Assembly (NCBI GenBank): GCA_003013855.2
Contig: ML058492.1
Span: 2,945,365 to 3,009,364 of the forward strand
DNA: 64,000 nt
Direction: 5' to 3'
From: Liriodendron chinense
Taxonomy: Eukaryota; Streptophyta; Magnoliopsida; Magnoliales; Magnoliaceae
Under the pieces are notes generated by a model that ran no database searches, was not told the DNA's origin, and saw nothing but the letters and a program-made list of their open reading frames with translations. Made by a program: the position numbers and the translations under genes. Below are positions 12,261 through 22,383 of this stretch, piece after piece (within the stretch, counting starts at the first letter, position 1; each line of letters starts with the position of its first letter).

Positions 12261-12988
12261 AATATCATTCAACTACTCTTAATCATAAGTATCATGTTCA
12301 GTCATCTAATTTGCCACTAAATGATAGTATAATACAATCTGTCGCCATTCCAAGGATGGATAGATTGAAATGCTATCATTATTTCCATTTAAATGCCCAA
12401 GCCTAAATTTCGACAGCATCTCCCCATATCTCTCCAGATATATTTATCTTACATTTCATTTCCACGTCAAATATCTACACATTGTGTGGATTAAATTGAC
12501 AATGGAAATAACATAAGAAACATATCCAGAGAGAATAAGAGAGTTACCGCACGAAACTAATGACAGATCATGTAAATGACAAACAACGAGAACATTCCCA
12601 TCTATCCAACCTTGGACTGTCCAACAGGACAATTTGACTGATTTCTATACCTCCAAAACACACTTTATCTATGCTCGGCAATATAGAAATCTCCAAATGG
12701 GCTAACTGATTCTATTATACTACCATTTGTGGACAAAAAATAACTATTAGTAATAAGCCAAATACATCCACAACATGTATCCACATAAATCAACCACGGG
12801 TAGCTCCGACGCACATCCGGGTTTGCTCCATCAATTCCAGATACACAAGCACATGAAAATGACAGAATCATCAACACCATGAATCAAGTCTAATCAAATA
12901 ACTAATGACTATTTTGTGAACAAATAAGTATGGGCGCCCACCATGGGAATCGGATTGCGTGCGGAGTAACTCCGCACGCTCTTATCGT
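12261..12988. other. CACTA internal sequence without recognised genes
   Basis: AT-rich, non-repetitive apart from the partial repeat copy near 12800 and a short palindrome (gtgcggagtaactccgcac) at about 12959. I see no coding motif. Confidence 0.4.
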
Positions 12989-13429
12989 GTAGAGTAAACT
13001 CAGTTGGGCCCACCTAGAATGTATGTGATTTATCTATTCCATCCTTATGTTTTTCCACCTCATTTTGGTGGTTGAGCCCAAAATTTAAGCATATCCAAAT
13101 CTCAAGTGGACCATGCCATGGGAAACAGTGGGAATAATGATTTCCACCATTCCCAGGCCCTACAGTGATCTTTATTTGTCATCCAACCTGTTCATAAGAT
13201 CACATGGATATGAATGAAGGGAAAACACAAATATCAGCTTGATCAAAAACTTCTATGACTTCCAAGAATTTTTCAATGATAGACATTCAGTTCACACTTG
13301 TGGTGTGGTCCACTTTAGATTTTGATATGCTTCATTTTTGGGCACCATACCTAAAATTTCCTGTTAAGATGGATGGACGGAGTGGATAAAATACGTAAAT
13401 CATTGTGGGCCCCACAGAGTTTACTCCAC
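12989..13429. mobile_element. fold-back MITE (GGGCCCAC family) inside the CACTA element
   Basis: Inverted termini GTAGAGTAAACTCAGTTGGG (left) and, on the other strand from 13429, GTGGAGTAAACTCTGTGGGG. The whole element is an imperfect palindrome: left-half phrases such as CATATCCAAATCTCAAGTGGACCATGCCA return inverted as TGGTGTGGTCCACTTTAGATTTTGATATG. The copy is nested within a larger transposon, so it inserted after the CACTA element formed. It has no coding capacity. Confidence 0.8.
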
Positions 13430-13800
13430 CCAAATATATGCTTGATCCAAAACATTGGACAGCGACGGTGGGCCCCACAAGCAGTGGACAGCGACGGTGG
13501 GCCCCACAAATTTGGGATTTTAATTAGGAGATTTTAATTAGGGTATTTTAATTAGGGATTTTAATTTCGAAATCCCTAATTAGGGGATTTTAATTTCGAA
13601 ATCCTTAATTAGGGATTTACTAAATCAGAGGGCCCCACCAAATAGTGGACAACTAAGGCAGACCCCACATGCAATGGACGGTGGACAACGACTGGTGGGA
13701 CCCACATGCAACAGCAACGGTGGGACCTACATGCATTGGACAGCGATGGTGGGACCCACATGCATTAGATTTTAGCAATGGGCCCCATAATCAACAATGA
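13430..13800. repeat. short direct repeats, GACAGCGACGGTGGGCCCCA type
   Basis: Six or more irregular copies of a ~25-40 bp unit around GGACAGCGACGGTGGG(A/C)CCCACATGCA. A block of ATTTTAATTAGGG repeats interrupts them at 13508-13615. The unit resembles the end of the adjacent fold-back element and may derive from it. No gene. Confidence 0.65.
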
Positions 13801-14017
13801 GGAGAGAGAGAGAGAGAGGAAATGGAGGAAGAAGGAAGGGAGAGAGGGTTACTGGAGGTGGCGACGGCGTATGGAGGCCGGTGGAGGCGCTTGGCTAGCG
13901 GCGGTGGGACGCCGGTGAGATGGTCGGCTGAGATGGTGGGACGCCGGTGACCGAACGCCGGAGACGGTGGTCGGCGATGAGAGAGACGGACGGTGAGGGC
14001 CGGACGCTTGATGGCCG

Positions 14018-14054
<37 letters not shown>

Positions 14055-14100
14055 GTGAGTGGGAGAGAGAAAGAAATGAGGGCCGATCGGGCTATTAAAA
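13801..14100. repeat. GA-rich and GC-rich stretch next to the right CACTA end
   Basis: (GA)n runs at about 13803-13818 and 14020-14053 flank a GC-rich block with repeated CGCCGG(T/A)GA words. This lies upstream of the minus-strand transposase genes, where a promoter and 5' leader would be expected. No TATA box was pinned down, so the role is inference. Confidence 0.4.
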
Positions 14101-14104
14101 AAAT

Positions 14105-14560
14105 TAAAACACTTTTACCGACGAAATTTTTTGTCGGTAAAAGTCAATTCAAAAACTTTTACCGATGAAAATTTTCGTCGGTAAAAGTGTTTCTCACTCT
14201 TTGCGGGAACTTGGCTTATTATTACTGACGGCCAACAACCGTCGGCAATAAGGACTTTTACCGACGAACTTTTTCGTCGGTAAAAACTTTGACTTTTACC
14301 GACGAAACTTTTTGTCGGTAAAAGTGAACTTTTTTTTTTCATTTTTAGCGATAGGTTACTTCGTCTGCAATAAACGTTTTACCGAACGAAATTTTTATTT
14401 CGTTGGTAAAAGTGTATGGTGGGAAAGAATCTAGCTGGTAGCGGGAAGTTGGAAATGATTTTTACCGACGATTTTTCGATTTCGTCGGGAAAAATGGTTT
14501 TTCCCAATGAAAAATGTTTCGTCGGTAATTCTTTCATCAGTAAAAATTCATTTTCTTGTA
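14105..14560. repeat. right subterminal repeats of the CACTA element
   Basis: Copies of the same palindromic core as at the left end (ACCGACGAAA...TTTCGTCGGT) with AAAAGT spacers, running to the terminal CTTGTAGTG. Together with 2826-3470 it defines the element ends and the likely binding region of the Transposase_24-type protein. Confidence 0.85.
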
Positions 14561-14566
14561 GTGTCA

Positions 14567-15308
14567 AAGCACAAGGTGTCTTGTAATGGATTAGCCAGGA
14601 GCGAAGATAGAGATCGATTTCTCCTGGTCAATAGAGGTTCAAAAGAACACTCCACCTACTCTTTGAATCTCAAGAAAAATTATAAAAGAAGAAAGAGGAA
14701 TAAAATGAAAGAAAAAGAATTCGGGGTGATCCGAGGCGGCAAGCCGACCAAAAGGATTCCTTGCTACAACTAAAAGCAGAAATAAAAGAACTAAAAGCAA
14801 AAGGAAATAAAAGAACTAGAAAGAAATAATACACACTCCCTCACTTCTCTCACAATTACAAATAAAAGAAGATCAAGGCGGCAAGACGGCCATTTAGATC
14901 CCTTACAATGCAATACATAATATGAGAAAGAAAGTGCAGAAAGGAAGGAAGAAAGAATAGAAAAAAATGCTTTCTACTGCTAAAAATAAATAATAAAAAA
15001 AAACTAGACTAGGGAAAAAAATTTGGCGGTAGAGCCGACCTCTGTGAAATTCTAAACCTTGAATCTAAATAAATAAATGAAAAGATGTAGTCTCTTTTCT
15101 CTTAAAGACAAAGAAGATGGAGAGGTAGTCAAAGCGGCAAGCCGACCATATAAGACTTCCTCACTTCAAGATCTAAAAAGAAAAAAACTGAAAGACTAAA
15201 GAAAATGTGAAGTGTCAATGGATCTAAGGCGGCAAGTCGACCATAGAAGGATCCTCAACCCCACGAGAGAAAGATAATACTTACCTCGATGAACTTTACC
15301 GCTTCTAT
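14567..15308 (-). other. E2 leader, proximal part, with repeated AGGCGGCAAG boxes
   Basis: The leader between the primer site and the CACTA insertion is purine-rich with many in-frame stops. It contains boxes of the form AGGCGGCAAGCCGACCAT at about 14734, 14877, 15026 (variant), 15129 and 15222, each usually followed by a GGATCC-like or TTCCT tail. Related boxes continue in 2590-2660. The function is unknown. Confidence 0.6.
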
Positions 15309-15325
15309 CCCGAGCAACGGCGCCA
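15309..15325 (-). other. primer binding site of E2 (tRNA-Asp type)
   Basis: The minus strand reads TGGCGCCGTTGCTCGGG, close to the plant tRNA-Asp 3' complement TGGCGCCGTTGCCGGGG. It begins five bases after the LTR end (15331). This fixes the element on the minus strand and supports the Athila-like call. Confidence 0.88.
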
Positions 15326-15330
15326 AAAAT

Positions 15331-16530
15331 TGATGTATAATTTACTTTACTTGTCCTCCATGAACATGAGGGTCCAATGTAGTGTAGAGATGGGAGTCTA
15401 AGGTCGTACCTCAGAGACAAAAACTTAAGAAAGTTAGGGCAAATTCAATCTAGGTAAAAGAAAATAAATTCTAAAAGAAATTATTTCTAAAGAGATGATC
15501 ACTTAGATAATAAAGCAAACCAAGACATGCATAAGGATCCACATATACAATCATACATAAACTTGAGACGTAAACATTCCACCAACATTCATGAATCATG
15601 AACCATCCGCCCACAAAATAAAAGATCTTTACATGAGAATGAAGCATTAGCACACATAAACCATATAATAGGTCCTAAGCATCCAAAATCTATGAGATAA
15701 TAGATCAAAGGCCCATCTATATGTCATGTTTCCCAAAAATAAACTAATATGAATTTATGATCACATTCATATGTGTGATTTGATCTACAACATTGAATAA
15801 GCATTAACAAACTTCAAAGTTGCATATCACATACACACTTAAAATAGAAAAATAAACACCACATTATTCATCCATTCACCATGTAAAAATAAAAAATCCT
15901 ATAACATTAAATTCAAATTATCTAACCACATATCAAGTTATGTATAAATCCTACATGCTTCCCCCTTTAGCCTTGGCTAGGAGAATTAGAAAGACATTCT
16001 AATTAAATAAACAAAATACAGTTTAATATTGCTAATAAAATAAAAACAAAAGAAAAAGAAGAGAGAGATGAGAGAGAGAAGAGAGATTAGAGAGACGAGA
16101 GAGAGATGTGAGAGAGAGAGAGAGAGAATAAAAAAGAGGAGATAGAGAGAGAGCCTAAGAGAGATTGAGAGAATGAATGGGAGAGAGGCAACCGTGGCCC
16201 TTTTTATAGCCCTATATGCATGCCCTACGCACCGTGCAGTTAACTTAAGTATAATTTTTTTTCTTTTTCCTTTTCGTTACTTTCTCATTCTTCAAATGAA
16301 ATTCTAGCCGTTCATATTGTTCCTCTCATCGAACAGGCCAAAACTGACCATTGGCTTGTCAAACAGACGATCACATCTCCCTATGCAAGCCCAAAATGAT
16401 CGTGCACATTTACCTTCTTTCTGGCCCACTTGAAACTCCTTTTTCAAAGAAAATCCATCTCCTAGCTTAAAACTTCGCTCCTGAGAACGTAGAAGTCTCA
16501 GATCGTCCAGGTCAGACTTCAAACATTACA
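15331..16530 (-). repeat. 5' LTR of E2 (outer edge uncertain)
   Basis: On the minus strand the LTR ends TTATACATCA at 15331. A TATA box (GCTATAAAAA) lies at 16201-16210, downstream of a GA-rich stretch in + coordinates. The upstream edge could not be fixed: a TGTACATGTAATG start near 16530 is one candidate, but U3 may run to about 16760. No coding sequence. Confidence 0.6.
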
Positions 16531-16855
16531 TGTACAATGTGAAATCAAAATAGTAAATAGCACACATACATAATATGAGTTTTCTAACTTTAACTTTTAA
16601 GAAAATGACAACGTCATCCTTTGAGTTTTTCTTGAATAGTGTCTTTCACAGACTTCAGAAGCTGATGAAATTTGACGTGTAGGTGTTATGTGCTCTACCT
16701 ACTGTGCAAAAATCAGCCCAAACCGACACTCTGGTAAAAAGTCAATTTTTTAAAGTGATCGTTTGTCCCACGTGACCGCTCAAACTGCATCGTGGTGCAT
16801 ATATACTTTTTTGACCCAATCTAAATTGTCCATGTCGCTTAGCACAGTAAATAAG
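16531..16855. other. E2 upstream LTR sequence or flank, unassigned
   Basis: This could be more U3 of E2 or the old insertion site. No coding motif or repeat is recognised. The last five bases, ATAAG, are the target duplication of the solo LTR that follows. Confidence 0.3.
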
Positions 16856-18392
16856 TGTGGACCCTCGTCGATTTTCCCCGCGCGCTCCCACACGACGTTC
16901 GCTCTCCCTTTCCTTTCGGAAGAAGAAGAAGAAGAGGTGCGTGAGTGCGAAATCGCCGTTTGTGCCACTGGCTTGCCTCGTTCTCGAGGGCTTCGTTTGG
17001 TTGTCGTATTAAGCTGGATGTGTTTAAGTGAATTTATATAAGACCAGAGTCGCCACTAGCCAGTTACTTCGAATCTACAGTCGGCTAGACCCCGTAGAAA
17101 CGTTAGAGAAGGGAATCTGAAGATTCCTTCCTCTAAAATGACTCCTGTTGATCTGCGGTCAGAGATTCAAGGTAAGGGATCACGGTTACAGGGTGGGAAG
17201 AGGTTAAGCACCCCACACACTGCCCGTACCGAAGTACGGTCTCTACTTCACAGAATCGATCGAATACTTGAAAGTCTAATTTAATCCTCGTATATTCTCA
17301 TGGATGACATGATGCATGAATGCGGGTCTGAACAGTAAGAGTTTCTGATGGGCAGGTTCCAACAACGGGCAAGCCCAGAGCGTACGCTCGAACTGACAGG
17401 TGCTTAATATAAGACGTATGCAGTGTGCTTGAATGATCAAGGTGTTTTATGGTGAAGCATGAATGCAGGTCTGAACAGTAAGAGTTTCTGATGGGCAGGT
17501 TCCAACAACGGGCAAGCCCAGAGCATACGCTCGAACTGACAGGTGCTTAATATAAAGACATATGCATGTGTGTTTGAGTAATCAAGGTGCTTGTAGTGAA
17601 GCAGGGGGGTTGGAAGAAAAGTAAATGTTGCACTTATGCTAGATGCAAATGAGATGATGCTGGAAAATGAGTAGCTGGGTGGACGGAGGTGTCGCAAGGG
17701 TTGGCTTCGAGTGGCTGGATCAGGACTTGGATGGCTTGGGAGGCTTGGACCAGTGGTCAGGCTGGGCTGGACCAGGGCTAGACTCTCCTCACTCGGGCTC
17801 TCCTTGGTGGAAAAATGGGCTAAAGGGTGGAGAGATGGACTCAGAGCTCTCGGGCTGAAATGGACTCGAATGGCTTGTTGAAATGAGAAGGGGAGGGGGG
17901 TATTTATAGCAGCAGAGAGTGGCAGAAGTCGTAATTTTGTCCGGGCGGCCTGCCATGGGCCGCCCGTACGGCCGCTCCTCGGTTTCCAGCGAGTACGGCC
18001 GTTCCCTCGGGGCTGCTGTTGGACTCGCTGGTCGACTCAGTGAGTTGACACAGCGGGTCGACTCGGTGGTTTGACTTGACGGGTTGACTCGACCGGTTGA
18101 CTCGGTGTTTTGACTCGACGGGTTGACTCGACGGGTTGACTCAGCGGGTTAACTCAGCGAGTTGACCCAGTGAGTTTGACTTTTTTTGGGATTTTTTGAC
18201 TGGCCTTTTTTATGGGGGGTTTTTCAGGGTGATTTTTAGGACTGGGTTGACTGGGTTCAGGCTTGAACTGGGCTATGGAATGGGGCTTACAAGGGTGAGT
18301 TTGGCTGAGTTTGGACTTGGGATTTGGGGGTATGGTCCTCCGTTCAACCAGCTATCTCTACCAACAGTATAGCCGAAGGTGGGGTGTCTACA
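16856..18392 (-). mobile_element. solo LTR of a Tat-type retrotransposon (1537 bp)
   Basis: Plus-strand ends TGTGGACCCTCG...GGGGTGTCTACA match the LTRs at 27760-29138 and 49229-50592. The target duplication ATAAG is at 16851-16855 and 18393-18397, with no internal sequence between, so this is a solo LTR left by recombination between two LTRs. A TATA box (minus strand CTATAAATA) is at 17901-17909. A cluster of eleven TTGAC cores lies upstream of it, 18045-18200. It is longer than the two related LTRs. Confidence 0.92.
18045..18200. promoter_or_regulatory. TTGAC-core array in the solo LTR U3
   Basis: Eleven TTGAC cores, most as GGTTGACTC(G/A)(A/G)CG on the plus strand, arranged as ~15-bp degenerate tandem repeats about 140-290 bp upstream of the TATA box. 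TTGAC(C/T) is the W-box core recognised by WRKY factors; the complement GAGTCA is also a bZIP-type core. The equivalent regions of the other two LTRs have eight (28811-28950) and four (50300-50375). A regulatory role is inference. Confidence 0.5.
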
Positions 18393-18397
18393 ATAAG

Positions 18398-19051
18398 CCA
18401 TACAGAATATTCATTGACCCCTGGTCGTAACTGTGGAAGCATATATTTTCTTGTACTTTCAAATTTGGCACTTTACCACTCGACGCTTTTTTTCTCCGTT
18501 TCTTCCACTTCTTCTCTCAACTCTTGGACTCTGGTGACCCCTCTACACATTCTAAGTTATACTCCTTGATAGTTTAATTGTGTCCTTGCTCGATCCATGC
18601 TTTCTGAAAATTCATAAAATAATTACTTTAGCAGGAAAAACACATACGTCGCCAAATTGTAATGCGTATGCAAACTCGATCTAAACCATTGATTTTGACC
18701 ATGAAAACTAACTAAAACCCTACTGATTAAGGGTATATATATCCAATATATGAGCTACAACATAGATGAAAACAATCAATTGACTCATTACCATTCATTC
18801 TTAACTGATGCAAAAACCATCATGGCTAAATAATGTATAAGCCATGCCGATGGCCACACATAGGGGTGAACCAATAACAAACTGTACTCATCTTCCCTTC
18901 TCGTTGGACCAAATCAATCAGTGGTCCAGCTTGAATCTTGAGCTCACATTTACACATTGTGCGCACCTGAAGGATGGTCTGGATCATGCATGGATTAGCC
19001 CGGTGATCATGTGCTCCTAAGCATAGATGGTCGAAGGTCAGCATAACATAC
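18398..19051. other. unassigned sequence downstream of the DUF674 exon
   Basis: No repeat family or domain recognised. On the minus strand it follows the GTATGT donor of the DUF674 exon, so it could include intron and a last exon, but I see no DUF674 motif in it. Confidence 0.35.
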
Positions 19052-19441
19052 CTCATTGGTACCCACATCCACACTCTTCTCCCCGAGAGCGGCCTTGTCC
19101 CTGATTCCAAGCTCGTTAAGCAGCGACGAGCAGGTCTTAGTGGAAATGGGCCTCACCTGTAGATCATCGCCTATCATGAACCTCATTGTTCTCTTCACAA
19201 AGACTCCCTCATCGTTACCATCCACAACTAGCTTTGACATCTTAAAAGCTACCTAGACAACCATTGCTCCTCCACAACGACATTGGGCATTCCTAACAGT
19301 AGTGATTAAGGGGTCAGCCCCTTGGAAATGGCATTTTTCACATACGTAATACGTTGTAACCTTTGCATCAACATTTAGCACTACATCCTTTGTTTGAGCC
19401 TCTGAAGCACTTCGTGGGCGGAGCAACATCTCCTTCATACC
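19052..19441 (-). pseudogene. DUF674 gene fragment (one exon)
   Basis: The minus-strand exon is bounded by an acceptor (CGTAG at 19442 side) and a donor (GAG/GTATGT at 19052/19051). It encodes typical plant DUF674 (PF05056) motifs: MLLRPRSASEAQ, YYVCEKCHFQG, CRCGGAM, then GVFVKRTMRFMIGDDLQV and a VDVGTNEV end. DUF674 proteins are plant-specific and of unknown function. An in-frame TAG at 19253-19255 separates the cysteine-rich part from the rest. The expected first exon with the family's LAVDKKxNRVxFAEAG-type start is not visible upstream, where two fold-back MITEs lie (19465-20035 and 20097-20546). I treat it as a broken gene or captured fragment. Confidence 0.8.
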
Positions 19442-19464
19442 CTACGCCAAGAAAAAAAAGGAGA

Positions 19465-20035
19465 TAGAGCGGATTAGGTGAAACCCGAGACTCACCTAAG
19501 ATGATGCGGCCCTTACCATGGGATCCACCTTAATGTATGCATTATGTATCCACACCGTCCATTCATTTTTTTCGGATCATTTTAGAGCATTATGCAAAAA
19601 ATAAAGCTTATCCAATTATCAAGTAGACCATATGATAGAAAACAGTGGTGATTGACCATTAATGGGCCAAAAAGTTTTAGATCCAGCTAATATTTATTTT
19701 TTTCCTTCATCCAGACTTATTTGACCTTATCAACAGATTGGATGGCAAATAACACTATAAAAACATAAAGGTGTGCCCTAAGAAATTTTTAATGGTAGGA
19801 CGTTGAATCACCATTATTTCTATAATATGGTCTGTCTGATCATATTGATTTTTAAAGATGATAATTTTATTGATCATCTGATAATTGGATTTACTTCATT
19901 TTTAAATAATCCCCTAAAATGATATGAAAAAAATGGATGAAGGGTGTGGATATAGAATACATACATCAAGGTGGGCCCCATGGTAAGGGCCGCACGTCTT
20001 GCGTAAGGCCGTAGTCTCACCTAATTCTCTCCTGG
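19465..20035. mobile_element. fold-back MITE (GGGCCCAC family)
   Basis: Left arm GCGGATTAGGTGAAACCCGA then GATGCGGCCCTTACCATGGG; the right arm returns inverted as CCATGGTAAGGGCCGCAC and CTCACCTAATTCTCTCC. The interior phrases on the two sides are also inverted copies. The element ends ~24 bp from the DUF674 acceptor, so it would lie in the preceding intron if the gene were whole. Confidence 0.8.
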
Positions 20036-20096
20036 AAAAAGGAGGCTGATTCCAATCCTTTGTCAAGCCGTTGCTATCCTGAGGCAATTGTAAATA

Positions 20097-20546
20097 ATGT
20101 GGGCCCCACCGTGATGTATATGTTTTATCTATGCTGTCCATCCATTTTGAATTATTATTTTAGGGCATGATCCCAAACTTGAGGCATATTCAAATATCAG
20201 GTGGACCACATTACATGAAACATTGGTGATTGAATGGCACGATTAAAATTTTTATAGGTGCACCATAGTGATTATTTTGGACCAGATTGTTTTAGATCAA
20301 GCCAACGTTTATGTTTTCCCTTCAACCAGGTCTGCATGACCTAATCAAGTGGCTGAAGGGCAAATGAAAATTACGATGGGCCAAATGCAGTTTTTAATTG
20401 TAGGCGTTTAACTGCTGCTGTTTTTTTGTTCTAAGGTCCACCTGATTTTTAGATCTTCCTCATTCTTTGTCTTTGCCCTGAAAAATTTATCCAAAATGGA
20501 TGGACGACATGGATGAAAAAAGAGACTTCATTGTGGGGCCCATAGC
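20097..20546. mobile_element. fold-back MITE (GGGCCCAC family)
   Basis: Starts ATGTGGGCCCCACCGTGATG and ends CATTGTGGGGCCCATAG, with interior inverted phrases (TTTAGGGCATGATCCCAAA, ATCAGGTGGACCACATT and their partners). Ends are approximate. Confidence 0.78.
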
Positions 20547-21269
20547 ATTTCTATGCATACAGTAGATTCTGCATGGCCATCTCACGTATCGTGATTCTTA
20601 AAAGAAAGGGTAAATTCTATCTTTTTACAAACTAACGGTGTAATTCGTCAATGCTCTGGTAATTAAACTCAAGCCAATCGGATTTTCGACCATATTTTGA
20701 AAGGTTGAGCAAGTCCATGAAAAGAGTTTAAACGGAGGTGGGTTTTTTATGATAGCTGAAAATATAAGCGACCGTATGACAGTTACTCACCAATGGTTCA
20801 CATTCAATTTTCACATCCTGGTGAGTAGACTGGCTCGGCCACCTAAGTTACCAGTGGGATATACCACACACTTGCCATGTACTAATGAGTATGGTGACAA
20901 ATCTTATTCTCGGCAATTTTAAAATTATTTACTATAAATTAATAAATAATTTTACATTTTTAAATAAAGGTTTTGTAAATGTCTCCACATTCATAAATCA
21001 CATGGTTAGAATCATCAGATCAAGTGTTACTTTAAAAACATAGGTAATATTAAGTGGGATCTATGATCTATTATGTATTTCAAGATAATGATTACCTATT
21101 TTGTTTCTCTAATCAATCTTGACTCTCCATTTTTATGCTACTGATCAAACACTGAGGATCACTAGATTGCCATGATTTTTGCACCATGTTTTGCTCTAGT
21201 TGTATGAATGAATGAATGAATGGTTCAAATCAACAATAGGTCACCCTCATGCTATTTAAAAGGTTTGGG
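20547..21269. other. unassigned intergenic sequence
   Basis: AT-rich, with a short ATGA microsatellite (about 21200-21220) and no recognisable coding motif or repeat. Confidence 0.35.
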
Positions 21270-21580
21270 TCATGCTCACACACAACTAGGTGTATGCCAA
21301 ACTAGTTGGCAAATGGGGGCAACCATGGTGTTTGTATGAAATCTCACCCGTCCAACAAGGTTGTCCCATCATGAAAACAGGTGGGCCAACCATAGAAAAC
21401 CATGAACAACAGCCCAAAAACTTCTACATTCACGTTAGGTATCCCATTTTCATTGTATGACAACCTTGCTGGATAGGCTGGATGTCATATAAACACCATG
21501 GTAGGCCCCACGCACTAACTAGTTGGACATTTAACTAGTTGTCCATGAGCATTTGTCGCGTGTATGTGCCTAGTGTGTAT
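21270..21580. mobile_element. fold-back element of a different subfamily
   Basis: Imperfect inverted repeat: AACTAGTTGGCAAATGGG and CCATGGTGTTTGTATGAAAT on the left return as TGTCATATAAACACCATGG and CTAACTAGTTGG on the right; CCAACAAGGTTGTC pairs with GACAACCTTGCTGG. An (ATGT)n run follows at about 21589-21616. Confidence 0.65.
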
Positions 21581-21678
21581 GCAGACATGTATGTTTATAT
21601 GTATGTATGTATGTATACACATATAAGAGAAAAGGTACTAGGAGGTCAACCTCATGAGAGCTTCTTATGAGGTCAAGC

Positions 21679-22349
21679 TGATGTAAAGGATGTAGCTGAG
21701 CTCTACATGATGAAGATTGACTAAAGAAATGATCAAAGGAAGACCACAACGAAGGAACCAAGACCCAATAACATGGTGAAAAAATAGGGTCTGATGATCG
21801 GTCCTCTAACTCCAATACTAGTCATGACCGGTCCGTAGACCGGCTGTAAATTCCCCGGAGGACAGCCTAACTCTCTGGACTGTCCTAACCTATTCACTGA
21901 TGACCGGTCGTCTGAACGGCCTGAAATTCTCTTGGAGGTGATTGATCTCGCTTAACAGTTGGGAACCATTCTCGACTAGTTGAGGCCCCCTGTCCTACCG
22001 ATCAACAGTTGCGCTGGTTGTGCATGAACTTGCTGTTTTTGAACTATCACTTTCTGTTTTCAATTAGGATTCATTCTAATCTCATTTTTAAGGTTTTAGG
22101 GTTATTTCTCTTCTATTTAAACATGTTTACATTTGTTGTTATTCATGATTTTTTTAGATTTTAATAAAAATTTATTTAGTTTTTTTACTCTGTTTCTTCG
22201 TTGATTCGAAGATAGATCTGGTGGATTCGAGATATCCCCTCGTGGATTCGAGGAAGATCGGTTGAGGAGTCCCGATAGATCCATGGATTCGGATAAGTTA
22301 TCCTACGAGAGAGACGGTGATCGATCTTGCCCCGCTTACGACTATGCCA
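21679..22349 (+). repeat. 5' LTR of E3 (671 bp)
   Basis: Begins TGATGTAAAGGATGTAGC and ends GACTATGCCA. It aligns with 26859-27527 plus 51115-51156. A TATTTAAA promoter-like box is at about 22114. GACCGGTC-like boxes lie at about 21799-21840 and 21900-21910. Confidence 0.92.
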
Positions 22350-22351
22350 AA

Positions 22352-22364
22352 TTAGTATTAGAGC
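22352..22364 (+). other. degenerate primer binding site of E3 (tRNA-iMet type)
   Basis: TTAGTATTAGAGC lies two bases after the LTR end and matches the initiator-methionine site TGGTATCAGAGC with a few changes. Confidence 0.65.
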
Positions 22365-22383
22365 GAGGAACAACCTTGGGAAG

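Larger units (their letters stand above)
2815..14563 (-). mobile_element. CACTA (En/Spm) transposon, 11,749 bp
   Basis: The left end starts CACTACAAGAAATTCC at 2815; the right end reads TTTTCTTGTAGTG to 14563, giving matching terminal inverted repeats. The 3-bp target duplication TCA is at 2812-2814 and 14564-14566. Palindromic subterminal repeats occupy both ends. Two minus-strand genes lie between them: a Transposase_24-type gene (3679-5315) and a TNPD/Transposase_21-type gene (6131-9806). The right third is a satellite-like tandem array plus a fold-back MITE. Both genes carry stop codons, so this copy is probably not autonomous now, although its ends look well preserved. Confidence 0.93.
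1598..16530 (-). mobile_element. Athila-like LTR retrotransposon E2, interrupted by E1 and a CACTA element
   Basis: Minus-strand pieces in order: LTR (15331 to about 16530), primer site 15309-15325, leader 15308-14567, then the CACTA element, then leader 2811 to about 2250 and gag 2240-1599, cut by E1 at 1598. Removing 2815-14563 and one TCA restores a continuous leader. The outer LTR edge is uncertain because no second LTR is present to compare. Everything downstream of the gag start (pol, 3' LTR) is absent from the window. E2 is older than both E1 and the CACTA element, which are inserted in it. Confidence 0.75.

Noticed and set aside
15309..15325. tRNA gene fragments at the primer sites
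   Set aside because: Only the 12-18 bases complementary to tRNA 3' ends are present, at the LTR-internal junction, as expected of primer sites.
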